Of a stretch of DNA of 64,000 nucleotides, positions 27,401 to 35,637 are shown piece by piece (the first letter of the stretch is position 1; each line of letters starts with the position of its first letter). The DNA lies in the NCBI RefSeq assembly GCF_001612665.1, contig NZ_BDAX01000011.1, positions 1-64,000 on the forward strand. The letters run 5' to 3'. Origin of the DNA: Nocardia alba NBRC 108234 (GTDB lineage Bacteria > Actinomycetota > Actinomycetes > Mycobacteriales > Mycobacteriaceae). The position numbers were made by a program, and so were the translations under genes. The notes below the pieces were generated by a model. The model did no database searches and was not told where the DNA came from. It saw nothing but the letters and a program-made list of their open reading frames with translations.

Positions 27401-28683
27401 CCGGCGCGTCGAACGGCCGCGATTCGATCGGCACCAGCACCATTGCCCGGCAAGCCGATTCGGGCCCGGCGATGCCGTTGTCGGCAGGTCGCGGTGGAGC
27501 GGCCGTGCTCGACCGGCAACTCGCGCCTGCCCCCGCCCGAGCCAAGCGCGCCACCGCCGCTCCGTTCACCCGCCAGTCCCCGGTCCGCGCCACGCTGATG
27601 CGCAACGAGATCCTCAGCGCACCCGGCTCACCGAAGGAGGTGCGACGCTTCGGCTTCGACCTCCGCGACCTCGAGGCCGGGTACGAAGTGGGCGATTCGC
27701 TGGGCGTGCTGCCCGCCAACTGCCCCGACCTGGTCGACGAATGGCTCGCCTGCACCGGCCTCGACGGTCAGCGCGTGATCGAAGTCGACGACCGCGAACT
27801 CACACTCACCGATGCTCTACGCACTCACTACGACATCACCAAGGTGAGCCAGGATCTGCTCGGCTTCATCGGCGAGCGCAACCCACACCCGCAGCTGGCC
27901 AAACTGTTGCGCCGCGACAATCGCAACGAGCTCGCCTCCTACCTGTGGGACCGTCAGGCCGTGGACGTGCTGCGCGACTTCCCGGTGCGGACCGATCTCG
28001 TCGACTGGCTGGGTGCACTGAAAAAGCTGCAACCACGCCAATATTCGATTTCCTCCAGCCCGCTGACCACGCCCGACGAGGTGCAACTGACCGTCGGCAT
28101 CGTCCGCTACGGCGATCCGGTGGGCGCCTCGGCGCGGCGGGGCGGGGTGTGCTCGACGTTCCTGGCCGACCGCGGCACCACCGAGGTGCCGATCTTTCTC
28201 CAGCGGGCGCCGCATTTCCGTCCGCCGTTGGACCCGAATGCCCCGATGATCATGGTGGGCCCGGGTACCGGTATCGCTCCTTTCCGCGGTTTCCTGCACG
28301 AGCGCCGGGCTTTGGGGGCGACCGGGCGCAACTGGCTGTTCTTCGGTGACCAGCACGCCGCCCAGAACTTCTACTACCGCGCCGAGCTGGAGGACATGTT
28401 CCGCTCCGGTTTCCTCACTCGACTGGACCTGGCGTTCTCCCGCGATCAGCGCGAGCGGGTCTATGTCCAGCACCGAATGATCGAGCACGGCGCCGAGTTG
28501 TGGTCGTGGCTGCGGGACGGCGGCTACTTCTACGTCTGCGGGGACGCCGCCCGGATGGCCAAGGATGTCGACGACACCCTGCTGCGGATCGCCCAGATCC
28601 ACGGAAAGCTGGACGAGGCGGGTGCGCTGGCCTTCAAGAAGCAACTCGTCGCCGAGAAGCGGTACGTGCGCGACGTGTACTGA
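24421..28683 (+). CDS. Fused assimilatory nitrate reductase / CysJ-like flavoprotein reductase
   Basis: One 1,420-residue polypeptide combining a molybdenum enzyme with its own electron supply. Residues 1-715 are a NarB/NasC-type catalytic part: a [4Fe-4S] cluster motif C-x2-C-x3-C at Cys17, Cys20 and Cys24 with a fourth Cys in GRLCTKG, bis-MGD domains, and the dinucleotide-binding C-terminal domain. A flavodoxin domain (ITVLWASQTGNAEEL) starts near 832. The FAD/NADPH reductase part runs from about 1,055, with RQYSISSSPL near 1,205 and GPGTGIAPFRGF near 1,280. Predicted flow is NADPH to FAD to FMN to Fe-S to Mo. The start is ATG 24421; a TTG further upstream only adds non-conserved residues. 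No nitrite reductase gene is adjacent. Confidence 0.9.
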   Translation: MTGEADSRDTDTVRTQCSYCGVGCGINVQTKTDQSGTRLIAKVSGDKLHPANAGRLCTKGATHAEMMAAPGRMDTAYRRPERGQVPVPLPVDEAVHETATRLRAILDEHGPDAIALYVSGQMSLEAQYLATKLAKGYLRTTHIEANSRLCMASAGTGYKQSLGADGPPGSYDDFEHADLFLVTGANMADCHPILYLRMAERLKAGAKLIVVDPRRTDTAARADLFLQIAPGTDLALLNGLLHLLVADGAIDTDFIAEHTEGWDAMPAFLADYPPAHVAALTGLAEADIRTAATMIAEAGEWMSLWTMGLNQSTHGTWNTNALVNLHLATGAICRPGSGPFSLTGQPNAMGGREMGYMGPGLPGQRSLLSPTDRTFVETAWDLPDGTLRTESGPGTIEMFRGLAEGEIKAAWIICTNPVATVANRKTVIAGLEAAELVVVQDSYAETATNAYADLLLPAALWAEADAVMVNSERNVTLLRQSVEPIGDARPDWLLIAQVATAMGFPGFDFATSAEVFAELRQFANPATGYDLSGMSYERLAEGPMQWPCNDADTPRNPIRYVNDGTHQPLHVAADGTTPRLAFATPSRRAVFFPRPHMPAAELPDDDYPFLLNTGRLQHQWHTMTKTGKVAKLTKLNGEPFVEVHPADAERLDLKPGDQLEIASRRGRAVLPVRISDRVRPDDCFAPFHWNDEQGEYLTINAVTNDAVDPASLQPEFKACAVALRRVGPAATPEQAPPRPAQLPAQPAAHPLAGILGLDAGTSPTLSETERIYLGGYLAALQSLPVTGQPVLPVSAPLSTQSRLWVDGLLAGMYSRNAGAAAESTDDSPASHPITVLWASQTGNAEELAATVAARLSEAGLTPSSLDMDSCELTSITGDVLIVTSTFGDGGPPDNGADFWTRLEDSIIRLNGVRYAVFALGDSSYDDFCGHGRKLDTLFAERGAKRLLPRVDSEPDFADTADQWLDDVLTAITSGSPDDGGPTGAAPRDRGAAFAGASNGRDSIGTSTIARQADSGPAMPLSAGRGGAAVLDRQLAPAPARAKRATAAPFTRQSPVRATLMRNEILSAPGSPKEVRRFGFDLRDLEAGYEVGDSLGVLPANCPDLVDEWLACTGLDGQRVIEVDDRELTLTDALRTHYDITKVSQDLLGFIGERNPHPQLAKLLRRDNRNELASYLWDRQAVDVLRDFPVRTDLVDWLGALKKLQPRQYSISSSPLTTPDEVQLTVGIVRYGDPVGASARRGGVCSTFLADRGTTEVPIFLQRAPHFRPPLDPNAPMIMVGPGTGIAPFRGFLHERRALGATGRNWLFFGDQHAAQNFYYRAELEDMFRSGFLTRLDLAFSRDQRERVYVQHRMIEHGAELWSWLRDGGYFYVCGDAARMAKDVDDTLLRIAQIHGKLDEAGALAFKKQLVAEKRYVRDVY

Positions 28684-28693
28684 CCCGACGCGC

Positions 28694-29740
28694 TCAGGCC
28701 GCCGCGCGGATCGCCGGCGGGTTGAGCCGGGCGAAGTCGGGCAGCCGGTGGTACGGGTAATACGGGTACGGGGGCGTCGTCGCGCTCGCCGCGTCGAGTG
28801 CGGCCACGTGTTCGGGGTCGAGCTGCCAACCGATGGCACCGAGGTTCTGACGCAGCTGCTCCTCATTGCGGGCGCCGATCAACACCGTGGCGACGGTGGG
28901 CCGGGTGAGCAGCCAGTTCAGCGAGATCTGCGGAACGCTGCGGCCGGTGTCGGCGGCGATTCGATCGAGCACGTCGACGACGTCGTAGAGCCGTTCGTCG
29001 TCGACGGGCGGGCCCGCCTGGGCCGTCTCGTGCAATCGGCTTCCTGCCGGGAGTGGTTGTCCACGGCGCACTCTGCCGGTGAGCCTGCCCCAGCCGAGCG
29101 GGCTCCAGATGATGGAGCCGATTCCCTGGTCGGCACCGAGCGGCATCAGTTCCCATTCGTAGTCGCGACCGACCAGCGAGTAGTAGACCTGGTGCGCCAC
29201 CGGCTTTTCCAGGCCGAGAGCCTCGGCGGTGGCGAGCGTTTTCATCAGCTCCCAGCCGGCGAAGTTTGAGACACCGAGGTAGCGGATCTTGCCTGCCCGC
29301 ACGAGATCATCCAGGGCCGTGAGTGTTTCCGCCAGCGGTGTGCCCGCGTCGAAGGCATGCAGCTGGAACAGGTCGAGGTAGTCGGTGCCGAGGCGGCGCA
29401 GCGAGGCGTCGACGGCGCGGATCAGCCTGGCTCGGCTCGAGCCCGCCTCGTCGGGGCCGGGACCGGTGGGGAGCGCCGATTTGGTCGACAGCAGCACCTG
29501 CTCGCGCCTGCCCTTGATCGCCGCGCCGAGTACCTCCTCCGACGCGCCGTCGGAATAGACATCCGCGGTGTCGAACAGGGTGACGCCGGCCGCCAAGCTG
29601 ATATCGATCAAGCGTCTGGCCTGCGCGGCATCGGTATCGCCCCAGGCACTGAACAGCGCACCACGACCGCCGAAAGTGCCCGCGCCGAAGCCGAGTGCCG
29701 GAACGAGAAGACCAGATGCGCCGAGCCGCCGATATTCCAT
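28694..29740 (-). CDS. Aldo/keto reductase
   Basis: NADPH-dependent oxidoreductase with a TIM barrel. The 348 residues begin at ATG 29740 (MEYRRLGASGLLVPALGFG), with AGGAG 6 bases upstream. Family signatures present are FDTADVYSDGASEEVLG (catalytic Asp and Tyr), the Lys in VLLSTKSALP, and LFQLHAFD (His). The Arg/Asn-rich end VLIGARNEEQLRQNLGAIGW binds NADPH. The gene is divergent from a TetR regulator, 82 bases apart, and its 3' end is 10 bases from the convergent nitrate reductase gene. Substrate unknown; the layout suggests a TetR-controlled aldehyde or ketone detoxification enzyme. Confidence 0.92.
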   Translation of the reverse strand: MEYRRLGASGLLVPALGFGAGTFGGRGALFSAWGDTDAAQARRLIDISLAAGVTLFDTADVYSDGASEEVLGAAIKGRREQVLLSTKSALPTGPGPDEAGSSRARLIRAVDASLRRLGTDYLDLFQLHAFDAGTPLAETLTALDDLVRAGKIRYLGVSNFAGWELMKTLATAEALGLEKPVAHQVYYSLVGRDYEWELMPLGADQGIGSIIWSPLGWGRLTGRVRRGQPLPAGSRLHETAQAGPPVDDERLYDVVDVLDRIAADTGRSVPQISLNWLLTRPTVATVLIGARNEEQLRQNLGAIGWQLDPEHVAALDAASATTPPYPYYPYHRLPDFARLNPPAIRAAA

Positions 29741-29762
29741 GAGAGCTCCTAAAGGGTCTATA

Positions 29763-29810
29763 GTTTCGTTAACACGGCCGACAGTACACCCGGTTCGCAC
29801 TAAATGAAAC
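29763..29810. promoter_or_regulatory. Candidate TetR operator between the divergent genes
   Basis: GTTTCGTTAA (29763-29772) and TAAATGAAAC (29801-29810) form an imperfect inverted pair (arms agree at 8 of 10 positions) inside the 82-base divergent spacer. The spacing of 28 bases between arms is wide for a single TetR dimer. They may be two half-sites or outer sites of two operators. Confidence 0.35.
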
Positions 29811-29822
29811 AGGAGTTCCGTT

Positions 29823-30455
29823 ATGGATCACGATATCGCTTGGCCGGGCTCTGTTCGGCCTGGTGGACGCACCGCCCGGGTGCGCGAGTCCGTCCTCGAG
29901 GTGGCCGGCGATCTGCTCGCGGATCGCGGATTCGCGCACCTCGACCTGACCGAAGTCGCCACCGGCGCCGGGGTAGGCAAGACGACCGTCTACCGCCGCT
30001 GGCGCACCCCCGCCGGTCTGGTGGCCGATCTACTCGTCGACATGGCCGAGCAGTCGCTACCCCGCGCCGACACCGGCTCGCTGCTGGAGGACCTGACCGC
30101 CAACGCCCGCCTGGTCGCGAAGACTCTCGCCGATGGCCGCCAGAGCAACCTCTTCCGTGCCGTCATCGCCGCCGCCACCTGCGACGATGCCACCGCCGCC
30201 GCCCTACACACCTTCTACGACACCCGACTCGACGAGTGGGCGCCGTGCGTCGAAGCTGCCGTCGCTCGGGGCGAGGCACCCGCGGGCACCGACCCGCGCA
30301 CTGTTCTCTCGGCGGTCTCCGCACCGCTCTACTACCGATTACTGGCCAGCGGCGACCCGATCGACGACGATATCGCCGACCGGTCGGCGAGAGCGGCCAC
30401 GATCGCCACCGTCGCGGGAACATTCGTCATCGGAGCACCCGGTCTCGGCGGCTGA
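29823..30455 (+). CDS. TetR/AcrR-family transcriptional regulator
   Basis: A 210-residue repressor. The helix-turn-helix is in FAHLDLTEVATGAGVGKTTVYRRWRTPAGLV (residues about 39-70), and the C-terminal ligand domain is a bundle of helices with LFRAVIAAATCDDATAAALHTFY near residue 110. CAGGAG lies upstream of the ATG. It is divergent from the aldo/keto reductase gene, which it probably controls along with itself. Ligand unknown. Confidence 0.92.
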   Translation: MDHDIAWPGSVRPGGRTARVRESVLEVAGDLLADRGFAHLDLTEVATGAGVGKTTVYRRWRTPAGLVADLLVDMAEQSLPRADTGSLLEDLTANARLVAKTLADGRQSNLFRAVIAAATCDDATAAALHTFYDTRLDEWAPCVEAAVARGEAPAGTDPRTVLSAVSAPLYYRLLASGDPIDDDIADRSARAATIATVAGTFVIGAPGLGG

Positions 30456-30524
30456 CATGACACCGCGGCCTGTCGCGCAGGACTGAGCGATAGAAGGTTC
30501 GCGACCCGTGGAGCCGATTACGGG

Positions 30525-31115
30525 CTACGCGACCGCGGGCGAGCGCCAGGCAGGATCGCGGCCGGTGAGGCCGAGCAGGCGATCGAACGCTGGTGCGTCG
30601 GCCGGGACCTCGATGACCGGCCCGAACAAGCCGGGTGTACCGACGGGGTCGGTATCGCGCAGGAACTCGTGCAGAACAGCCAGGTCAGCAGGAGTGACGG
30701 TCACCTGCTGACCTGTCGCGACGGCGAGATCCCAGGCGTGGATAGTGATCTCGTCGAGCGCGACCATCGCCATCACAGCGGCAGGCAACTCCACCCCACC
30801 GGCCTCGGTGTCGCCTTCCCACGCCTCGGCCGCCCGCCACTCGGATGTCAAAGCCGCCAGCTGCGCGGTGATGACGGTGCGCCACTGCGCGGGCAGCGGG
30901 CTGTCGGCGCCGCTGGGCGGCGGCGCCGAGTGACCCACCGACTCCTTCGTCGCGGCCTGGCGGAAGGCCTCGGTCAACCCGACCACGTGGGCGAGCAGAT
31001 CGCGCACGGTGGACTCGGCGCAGGGTGTGGGGTTCGCGAGCTGAGCGTCGGCGATGCCGTCGACGACCGCGGCGAGCGATCGGGCGGCGGGTTCTAGATC
31101 GAACTGCGGTTCCAT
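30525..31115 (-). CDS. DinB-like metal-binding protein, TIGR03086 / mycothiol-dependent type
   Basis: A 196-residue protein of the actinobacterial DinB/YfiT superfamily, which includes mycothiol-dependent maleylpyruvate isomerase and mycothiol transferases. Expected metal ligands are the His in DLLAHVVGL near residue 48 and the pair in MVALDEITIHAWDLA near residues 125-135. The closing segment DAPAFDRLLGLTGRDPAW is the typical TIGR03086 end. Substrate unknown; transfer of or detoxification with mycothiol is likely from the family. The 180 bases upstream show nothing else. Confidence 0.82.
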   Translation of the reverse strand: MEPQFDLEPAARSLAAVVDGIADAQLANPTPCAESTVRDLLAHVVGLTEAFRQAATKESVGHSAPPPSGADSPLPAQWRTVITAQLAALTSEWRAAEAWEGDTEAGGVELPAAVMAMVALDEITIHAWDLAVATGQQVTVTPADLAVLHEFLRDTDPVGTPGLFGPVIEVPADAPAFDRLLGLTGRDPAWRSPAVA

Positions 31116-31295
31116 GAGCGCTCCTCATCCAGGGCAGGTTGTCTGCACTCATACAGACGACACCGTCGCCGCGAACTCATCGGCGCGGGTTGCCGCGCGC
31201 ACGAGATCGGCGCACGCTGGACAGCGCAGGACCGATCAGCGCACATCACGTCCGAGGCTCGACCGATCGAGCAGGCCGACGAACGAGGAGCACCG

Positions 31296-31538
31296 ATGAT
31301 CGACGAATCCGCCCGCCCACTGGACGAGATCCCCGAGGCAGATCGCGTCGAGCAGGAACAGTCCGCCTTTCGCGATGACGACCCCGACGACCCCGCCTAC
31401 ACCGACGCGGACGAGATGGCGGCCGAGATCGCCCGTAACGCCTACACCGCGAATCCGGCGGACGTGATCGAACAGGCCGTCCCGGTCCCCTTCGACGAGG
31501 GCGGCGAGGAGTTCACCACCCCCACGACGACAGACTGA
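31296..31538 (+). CDS. Small acidic protein of unknown function
   Basis: An 80-residue, strongly acidic protein (Asp/Glu-rich, for example FRDDDPDDPAYTDADEMAAE). It has no Cys, no signal peptide and no membrane segment, and is probably largely unstructured apart from a helix near EMAAEIARNAYTANPADVIEQ. GAGGAG 7 bases before the ATG and codon use like the neighbours support coding. I do not recognise the family. It is convergent with menD across a hairpin. Confidence 0.7.
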   Translation: MIDESARPLDEIPEADRVEQEQSAFRDDDPDDPAYTDADEMAAEIARNAYTANPADVIEQAVPVPFDEGGEEFTTPTTTD

Positions 31539-31587
31539 TCGACGCCGGCGTCACACCGGCGGCGGCGAAGGGCGGCTGGTCGCGATC

Positions 31588-31613
31588 GGAGGTCGGCCGA
31601 CTGACCGACCTCC
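31588..31613. terminator. Bidirectional terminator before menD 3' end
   Basis: GGAGGTCGG pairs with CCGACCTCC around an 8-base loop in the 88-base convergent spacer between the small acidic gene and menD. Confidence 0.65.
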
Positions 31614-31626
31614 CTGGACATCACAA

Positions 31627-33258
31627 CTAGCCGGCGATCTTCGCCCGCAGACCCGCGTGCAGTTCACGCAGGCTGGACCGCTCGGTCGCGACCTCGAGCA
31701 CCCGCAGCCCGTGCGTGTCGGCAGCTAATTCCACCGCCAATTCGGCGGGGTCGACCTGACGGTGCGGAATGCGGTACGCGGCACACAGCGCGGCCAGATC
31801 CATGCCGTGCGGTGTGCCGAAAACCCGCTCGAACACACCCGCGTACTGCGGATCGCCCTGCTCGAGCAGCTCGAAGATGCCACCGCCGTCGTCGTTGGCC
31901 ACGACGATCGTGAGATTGTCCGGGCGCGGTTCGCCACGCCCGATCAGCAGGCCCGAGGCATCGTGGAGGAAGGTGAGGTCGCCCATCAGCGCCACGGTGC
32001 GACCCGGATGGGCCAGCGCGGCGCCGACGGCACCGGAGACCGTGCCATCGATCCCGGCGACGCCGCGGTTGGACAGCACCCGGATACCCGGGCGCGGATG
32101 CGAGACCAGAGCGGCGTCACGCACCGGGTTCGACGCGCCGAGCAGCAGCTGATCGCCTTCGCGCAAGGCATCCATGACCACGGCTGCCACGTGCAGACCG
32201 GTCGCCTTCGGGTGCACGGCCAGCTCGGCCCGCACCACCGATTCGGCCTGTTCGTTCAGGTGGGCGCAACGCGCCAGCCAGGCGGGCGCGGGTGTGCCGG
32301 TGGTCACCGCGCGCGTACCGGTTCCGACGACGTTGCCGGATACATCGGGCCAGCGCGGACCGGTGGTGAGCGCGAACACGGTGATGTCCGGATCGGCCAG
32401 CACGCGCGAGACCTGGCGGTGCAGGGTCGGACGTCCGGTGATGATCGCCTGGGTCGGCTTCAGCAGCGCCAGCGCGAGCGGATGCAGGGCGGGGCCGTGC
32501 ATCGGCGCGGTCGGCTCGGCCACTGTCGGCAGCGCGGCGAGTTCGGGTAGCAGCCGGGCGCCGTGGCCGGAGATGACGACGGTATCGGGCGTCAGATCGA
32601 TGTCGAGCGGCACGTCGAGCGTGGCGTACTGGGTTGCCGTCCACGGCCGTTCGCCCGCGCGGCCGAGGGGCAGCGGGTCGTCGGACAGCTCAGGGACCAG
32701 TGGCTCCCGCAGGGGGATGTCGAACTGCACCGGACCGGCGTTGCCGGAACGGGTTCCGCGCGCCGCGGCGAGTACCCGGCACACCGACGAGCGCCACACA
32801 CTGTTCTGTCGCGGGTAGGCCGACTCCCCCGCTTCGGCTTCGGCCAGCCCGAGGCTGATCGTGGCGCGCACCTGCAAGCCGAACAGCCCGAGCTGTTCCA
32901 CCGTCTGATTGGCGCCGGTGCCGAGCATCTCGTAGGGCCGGTTCGCGCTGACGACGATCAGCGGCACCCGCGCGTAGTTGGCCTCCAGCACCGCCGGGCC
33001 CAGGTTCGCCACGGCCGTGCCGGAGGTCATCACGACCGGAACCGGACGCCCCGACGACACCGCGAGACCGATTGCGAGAAATCCCGCGGTGCGTTCGTCG
33101 ACGCGCATGTGCAGCCGCAGCTCGCCCGCCACGTCCGCCGCTTGCAGGGCGAAGGCCAGGGGCGCGTTGCGCGATCCGGGACACAGCACCACTTCGCGGA
33201 CGCCGCCGCGAACGAGCTCGTCGACGACCACTCGAGCCTGCGCTGTAGACGGATTCAC
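31627..33258 (-). CDS. menD: SEPHCHC synthase
   Basis: Thiamine-diphosphate enzyme joining isochorismate and 2-oxoglutarate (2-succinyl-5-enolpyruvyl-6-hydroxy-3-cyclohexene-1-carboxylate synthase), the first committed step to menaquinone. It has 543 residues from GTG 33258 ([19 protein letters not shown]), which matches the M. tuberculosis start; GTG 33264 would add two residues. Seen are [16 protein letters not shown], the catalytic Glu region [17 protein letters not shown], and the ThDP-binding part [13 protein letters not shown]...[13 protein letters not shown]. It is isolated from menB by two small minus-strand genes. Confidence 0.95.
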   Translation of the reverse strand: MNPSTAQARVVVDELVRGGVREVVLCPGSRNAPLAFALQAADVAGELRLHMRVDERTAGFLAIGLAVSSGRPVPVVMTSGTAVANLGPAVLEANYARVPLIVVSANRPYEMLGTGANQTVEQLGLFGLQVRATISLGLAEAEAGESAYPRQNSVWRSSVCRVLAAARGTRSGNAGPVQFDIPLREPLVPELSDDPLPLGRAGERPWTATQYATLDVPLDIDLTPDTVVISGHGARLLPELAALPTVAEPTAPMHGPALHPLALALLKPTQAIITGRPTLHRQVSRVLADPDITVFALTTGPRWPDVSGNVVGTGTRAVTTGTPAPAWLARCAHLNEQAESVVRAELAVHPKATGLHVAAVVMDALREGDQLLLGASNPVRDAALVSHPRPGIRVLSNRGVAGIDGTVSGAVGAALAHPGRTVALMGDLTFLHDASGLLIGRGEPRPDNLTIVVANDDGGGIFELLEQGDPQYAGVFERVFGTPHGMDLAALCAAYRIPHRQVDPAELAVELAADTHGLRVLEVATERSSLRELHAGLRAKIAG

Positions 33259-33349
33259 AATCACAGCCTGTCAGACCGGCGCGCACCCGTCTGCCCCCGG
33301 CCCGCGTTGCCTGCATCACCGATGCCCGGCGGCGTACCGATATTCGAAC

Positions 33350-33450
33350 GCAAGATCAATTTCCGGAAAGCCGATCAGCTATCCCTCGGCCAGCGGAAAA
33401 ATATATTCGCGAAATCGCAAAGAGAACAACAAGAGAAAGAAATCCGGCGA
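33350..33450. other. AT- and purine-rich intergenic patch
   Basis: The spacer between menD and the small secreted protein gene contains a stretch (AAAAATATATTCGCG, then AGAGAACAACAAGAGAAAG) far richer in A than anything nearby. No gene is seen. It could be a promoter or UP-element region for menD, an untranslated RNA, or foreign DNA. Confidence 0.4.
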
Positions 33451-33519
33451 CGAGCAGGGGCTCGCCGCCGGAGTTTCCGTCAACCCGCCGAAAGGCTGAT
33501 CGAACGGGGATTCAGTCCA

Positions 33520-33777
33520 CTACGCGGGCGCGGTGAGATCGTTGATGCCAATGATGGACTCGACGATGTTGAGGACCGCGGAGGTAGCGCTGTCGACAGC
33601 GGCGCTGCCCGACTCGAGCACACCCGAACCCGAGGACGAGCCGGTCAGCACGTCAGCCGAGCCCGTGGAAGCCTCGGCGGAGCCGGTGTCGGCACTCGCG
33701 ATGGCGACGGGACCGAAGAACATGACAGCGGCGGTAGCGGCAGCACCGGTGGCGGCGAGGGTCTTGCGAGAGATCAT
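33520..33777 (-). CDS. Small secreted Ser/Gly-rich protein
   Basis: An 85-residue preprotein. The signal peptide MISRKTLAATGAAATAAVMFFGPVAIASA has a clear Ala-x-Ala cleavage site near residue 29. The mature part of about 56 residues is rich in Ser, Gly and Ala (GSADVLTGSSSGSGVLESGSA) and ends in an amphipathic helix (NIVESIIGINDLTAPA). AAGGAAA lies 9 bases before the ATG. It has no Cys. I do not recognise a family; short exported proteins of this kind are common in Nocardia. Confidence 0.75.
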   Translation of the reverse strand: MISRKTLAATGAAATAAVMFFGPVAIASADTGSAEASTGSADVLTGSSSGSGVLESGSAAVDSATSAVLNIVESIIGINDLTAPA

Positions 33778-34063
33778 GAGAGCAAATTTCCTTTCGACCT
33801 GTGCAATGCATTCACTGACAGCAATTCATCTTCCGAATCGCTTGATCGGCAACGTAACCGATGAGACCGGGTCGTTGTCAATCGCGAAGATGACGCACCT
33901 GCGATATGTCGAATTCGTGGCAACCCGTAATTTTCCCGCCGTTCACCGGAACGGTAATATTCCTCACATCCACCGCAACGGAATTTACCGCCGACCGGGA
34001 ATCGATGTGTCCGCCGGCACCATCCACCCCGGGCGCGTGAGTGTGGTCACCCCGAACACGAAA

Positions 34064-34102
34064 AGGCCGGTGCGGTTCGGTTACCCGAACTCGCACCGGC
34101 CT
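34064..34102 (-). terminator. Terminator after the DUF6918-like gene
   Basis: AGGCCGGTGCG pairs with CGCACCGGCCT, with an inner GTTCGG-TTAC-CCGAAC stem, 39 bases beyond the stop on the minus strand. The remaining part of the 364-base spacer 33778-34141 is relatively AT-rich and shows no gene. Confidence 0.8.
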
Positions 34103-34141
34103 CATCGGACGATCGCGGCGAGGGCTACCTCGCCGTACCGC

Positions 34142-34588
34142 TCAGCCCGCGTGCTTCTGCACCAGGTCGCCCACGCGCGGCAGTGCCTCGATGACGTGCT
34201 TCTTGGCCGAGCCACGCATCGACGAGTACACCTTCTTCAGCGCGGGCCGGGTGGACGACTCGGCACGGGCGTCGGTGACGGCCAGCAGCGACTCGGCGAC
34301 CTGATCGGACTTCGCGGCCAGCAGGTCGGCGAAGGTGCCGGTGCCGGAGGCGGTGAATTCCGCCCAGTACGGCTGGAGCTGATCGAGCAGTTTCGGCGCC
34401 AGCGACGCGAGGCCGTCGGGAACGATGGTCGGGCTGATCTTCTTGACCGCCGCGTAGCCACCCTTCACAGCCAGGCCGGACGCACCACCTTTGTCCGAGA
34501 CCTCGGCGTCGAGCACCTCGACGGCGTCAGCAAGGAAAGCTGGACGCTTGGCGTCGTCGAGCAGGGATTCAGACAGTGCTGCAACCAC
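34142..34588 (-). CDS. Actinobacterial conserved protein, DUF6918-like
   Basis: A 148-residue protein starting at GTG 34588 (VVAALSESLLDDAKRP), with GGAGGA 8 bases upstream. The opening LLDDAKRPAFLADAVEVLDAEVSDKGGASGLAVKGGY resembles a mycobacterial family of unknown function whose members carry the same D-A-(x)-R-P and DK-GASG motifs. It is helical, with no signal peptide or membrane segment. It is divergent from menB. The family assignment is from memory of the pattern and is moderate. Confidence 0.75.
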   Translation of the reverse strand: MVAALSESLLDDAKRPAFLADAVEVLDAEVSDKGGASGLAVKGGYAAVKKISPTIVPDGLASLAPKLLDQLQPYWAEFTASGTGTFADLLAAKSDQVAESLLAVTDARAESSTRPALKKVYSSMRGSAKKHVIEALPRVGDLVQKHAG

Positions 34589-34724
34589 TTTCAGGTTCCT
34601 CCGGATCGGGTTCGATGTACGAGCAGGCGCCACTATACGCATCAGGTGCTCACAGTATGCGGCGACTGCTCTAGCTGCGGTGTTACGACCTCGTGCCGCG
34701 GAGTCCGAAGGTAGGGCAATAATC

Positions 34725-35624
34725 GTGGTCGTGACTTTCGATTCGAAGCTGTGGCAGCCCGTCCCCGGGTTCGAGGACCTGACCGACATCACCTATCACC
34801 GCCATATCGAGCAGGGCACGGTGCGGGTCGCGTTCGACCGGCCCGAGGTCCGCAACGCGTTCCGCCCCCATACCGTCGACGAGCTGTACCGCGCGCTCGA
34901 TCACGCGCGGATGAGCTCCGATGTGGGCGCGGTCCTGCTCACCGGCAACGGTCCGAGCGAGAAGGACGGTGGCTGGGCGTTCTGCTCCGGCGGTGACCAG
35001 CGCATCCGCGGTCGCAACGGCTACCAGTACGCCGACGGCGAGACCGCCGACACCGTAGACGCGGCGCGCGCGGGCCGACTGCACATCCTCGAAGTGCAGC
35101 GGCTGATCCGATTCATGCCCAAGGTGGTGATCGCGCTGGTCAACGGCTGGGCGGCGGGTGGCGGCCACAGCCTGCACGTGGTGTGCGATCTGACCCTCGC
35201 CTCGCGCGAGCACGCGCGGTTCAAGCAGACCGATGCCGACGTCGGCTCGTTCGACGGCGGTTACGGCAGCGCGTATCTGGCCAAGATGGTCGGCCAGAAG
35301 TTCGCCCGCGAGATCTTCTTCCTCGGCAGGCCGTACACGGCCGAGGAGATGCACCAGATGGGTGCGGTGAACAAGGTCGTGGATCACGACGAGCTGGAGA
35401 ATGTCGCGCTCGAGTGGACCGCCGACATCAACGGCAAATCGCCGCAGGCGCAGCGGATGCTGAAATACGCGTTCAACCTGCTCGACGATGGTCTGGTCGG
35501 TCAGCAACTGTTCGCGGGCGAGGCGACTCGCCTGGCGTACATGACCGACGAGGCGGTCGAGGGCCGGGACTCGTTCCTGGAGAAGCGCAAGCCCGATTGG
35601 ACGCCCTACCCCTGGTACTTCTGA
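34725..35624 (+). CDS. menB: 1,4-dihydroxy-2-naphthoyl-CoA synthase
   Basis: Crotonase-family enzyme that closes the naphthoquinone ring. The 299 residues from GTG 34725 (or GTG 34731) are very close to mycobacterial MenB. Seen are DLTDITYHRH, RPEVRNAFRPHTVDELYRAL, the oxyanion-hole segment GGWAFCSGGDQRIRGRNGYQY, the catalytic Asp in FKQTDADVGSFDGGYGS, and the C-terminal EKRKPDWTPYPWYF. A VOC gene follows 13 bases downstream, as near mycobacterial menB. Confidence 0.96.
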   Translation: MVVTFDSKLWQPVPGFEDLTDITYHRHIEQGTVRVAFDRPEVRNAFRPHTVDELYRALDHARMSSDVGAVLLTGNGPSEKDGGWAFCSGGDQRIRGRNGYQYADGETADTVDAARAGRLHILEVQRLIRFMPKVVIALVNGWAAGGGHSLHVVCDLTLASREHARFKQTDADVGSFDGGYGSAYLAKMVGQKFAREIFFLGRPYTAEEMHQMGAVNKVVDHDELENVALEWTADINGKSPQAQRMLKYAFNLLDDGLVGQQLFAGEATRLAYMTDEAVEGRDSFLEKRKPDWTPYPWYF

Positions 35625-35637
35625 GAACGGACATCCC

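Noticed and set aside
29741..29800. N-terminal extension of the aldo/keto reductase by 20 codons
   Set aside because: The internal ATG 29740 has AGGAG at the right distance, and the protein then starts exactly as family members do. The extension would run into the operator region.
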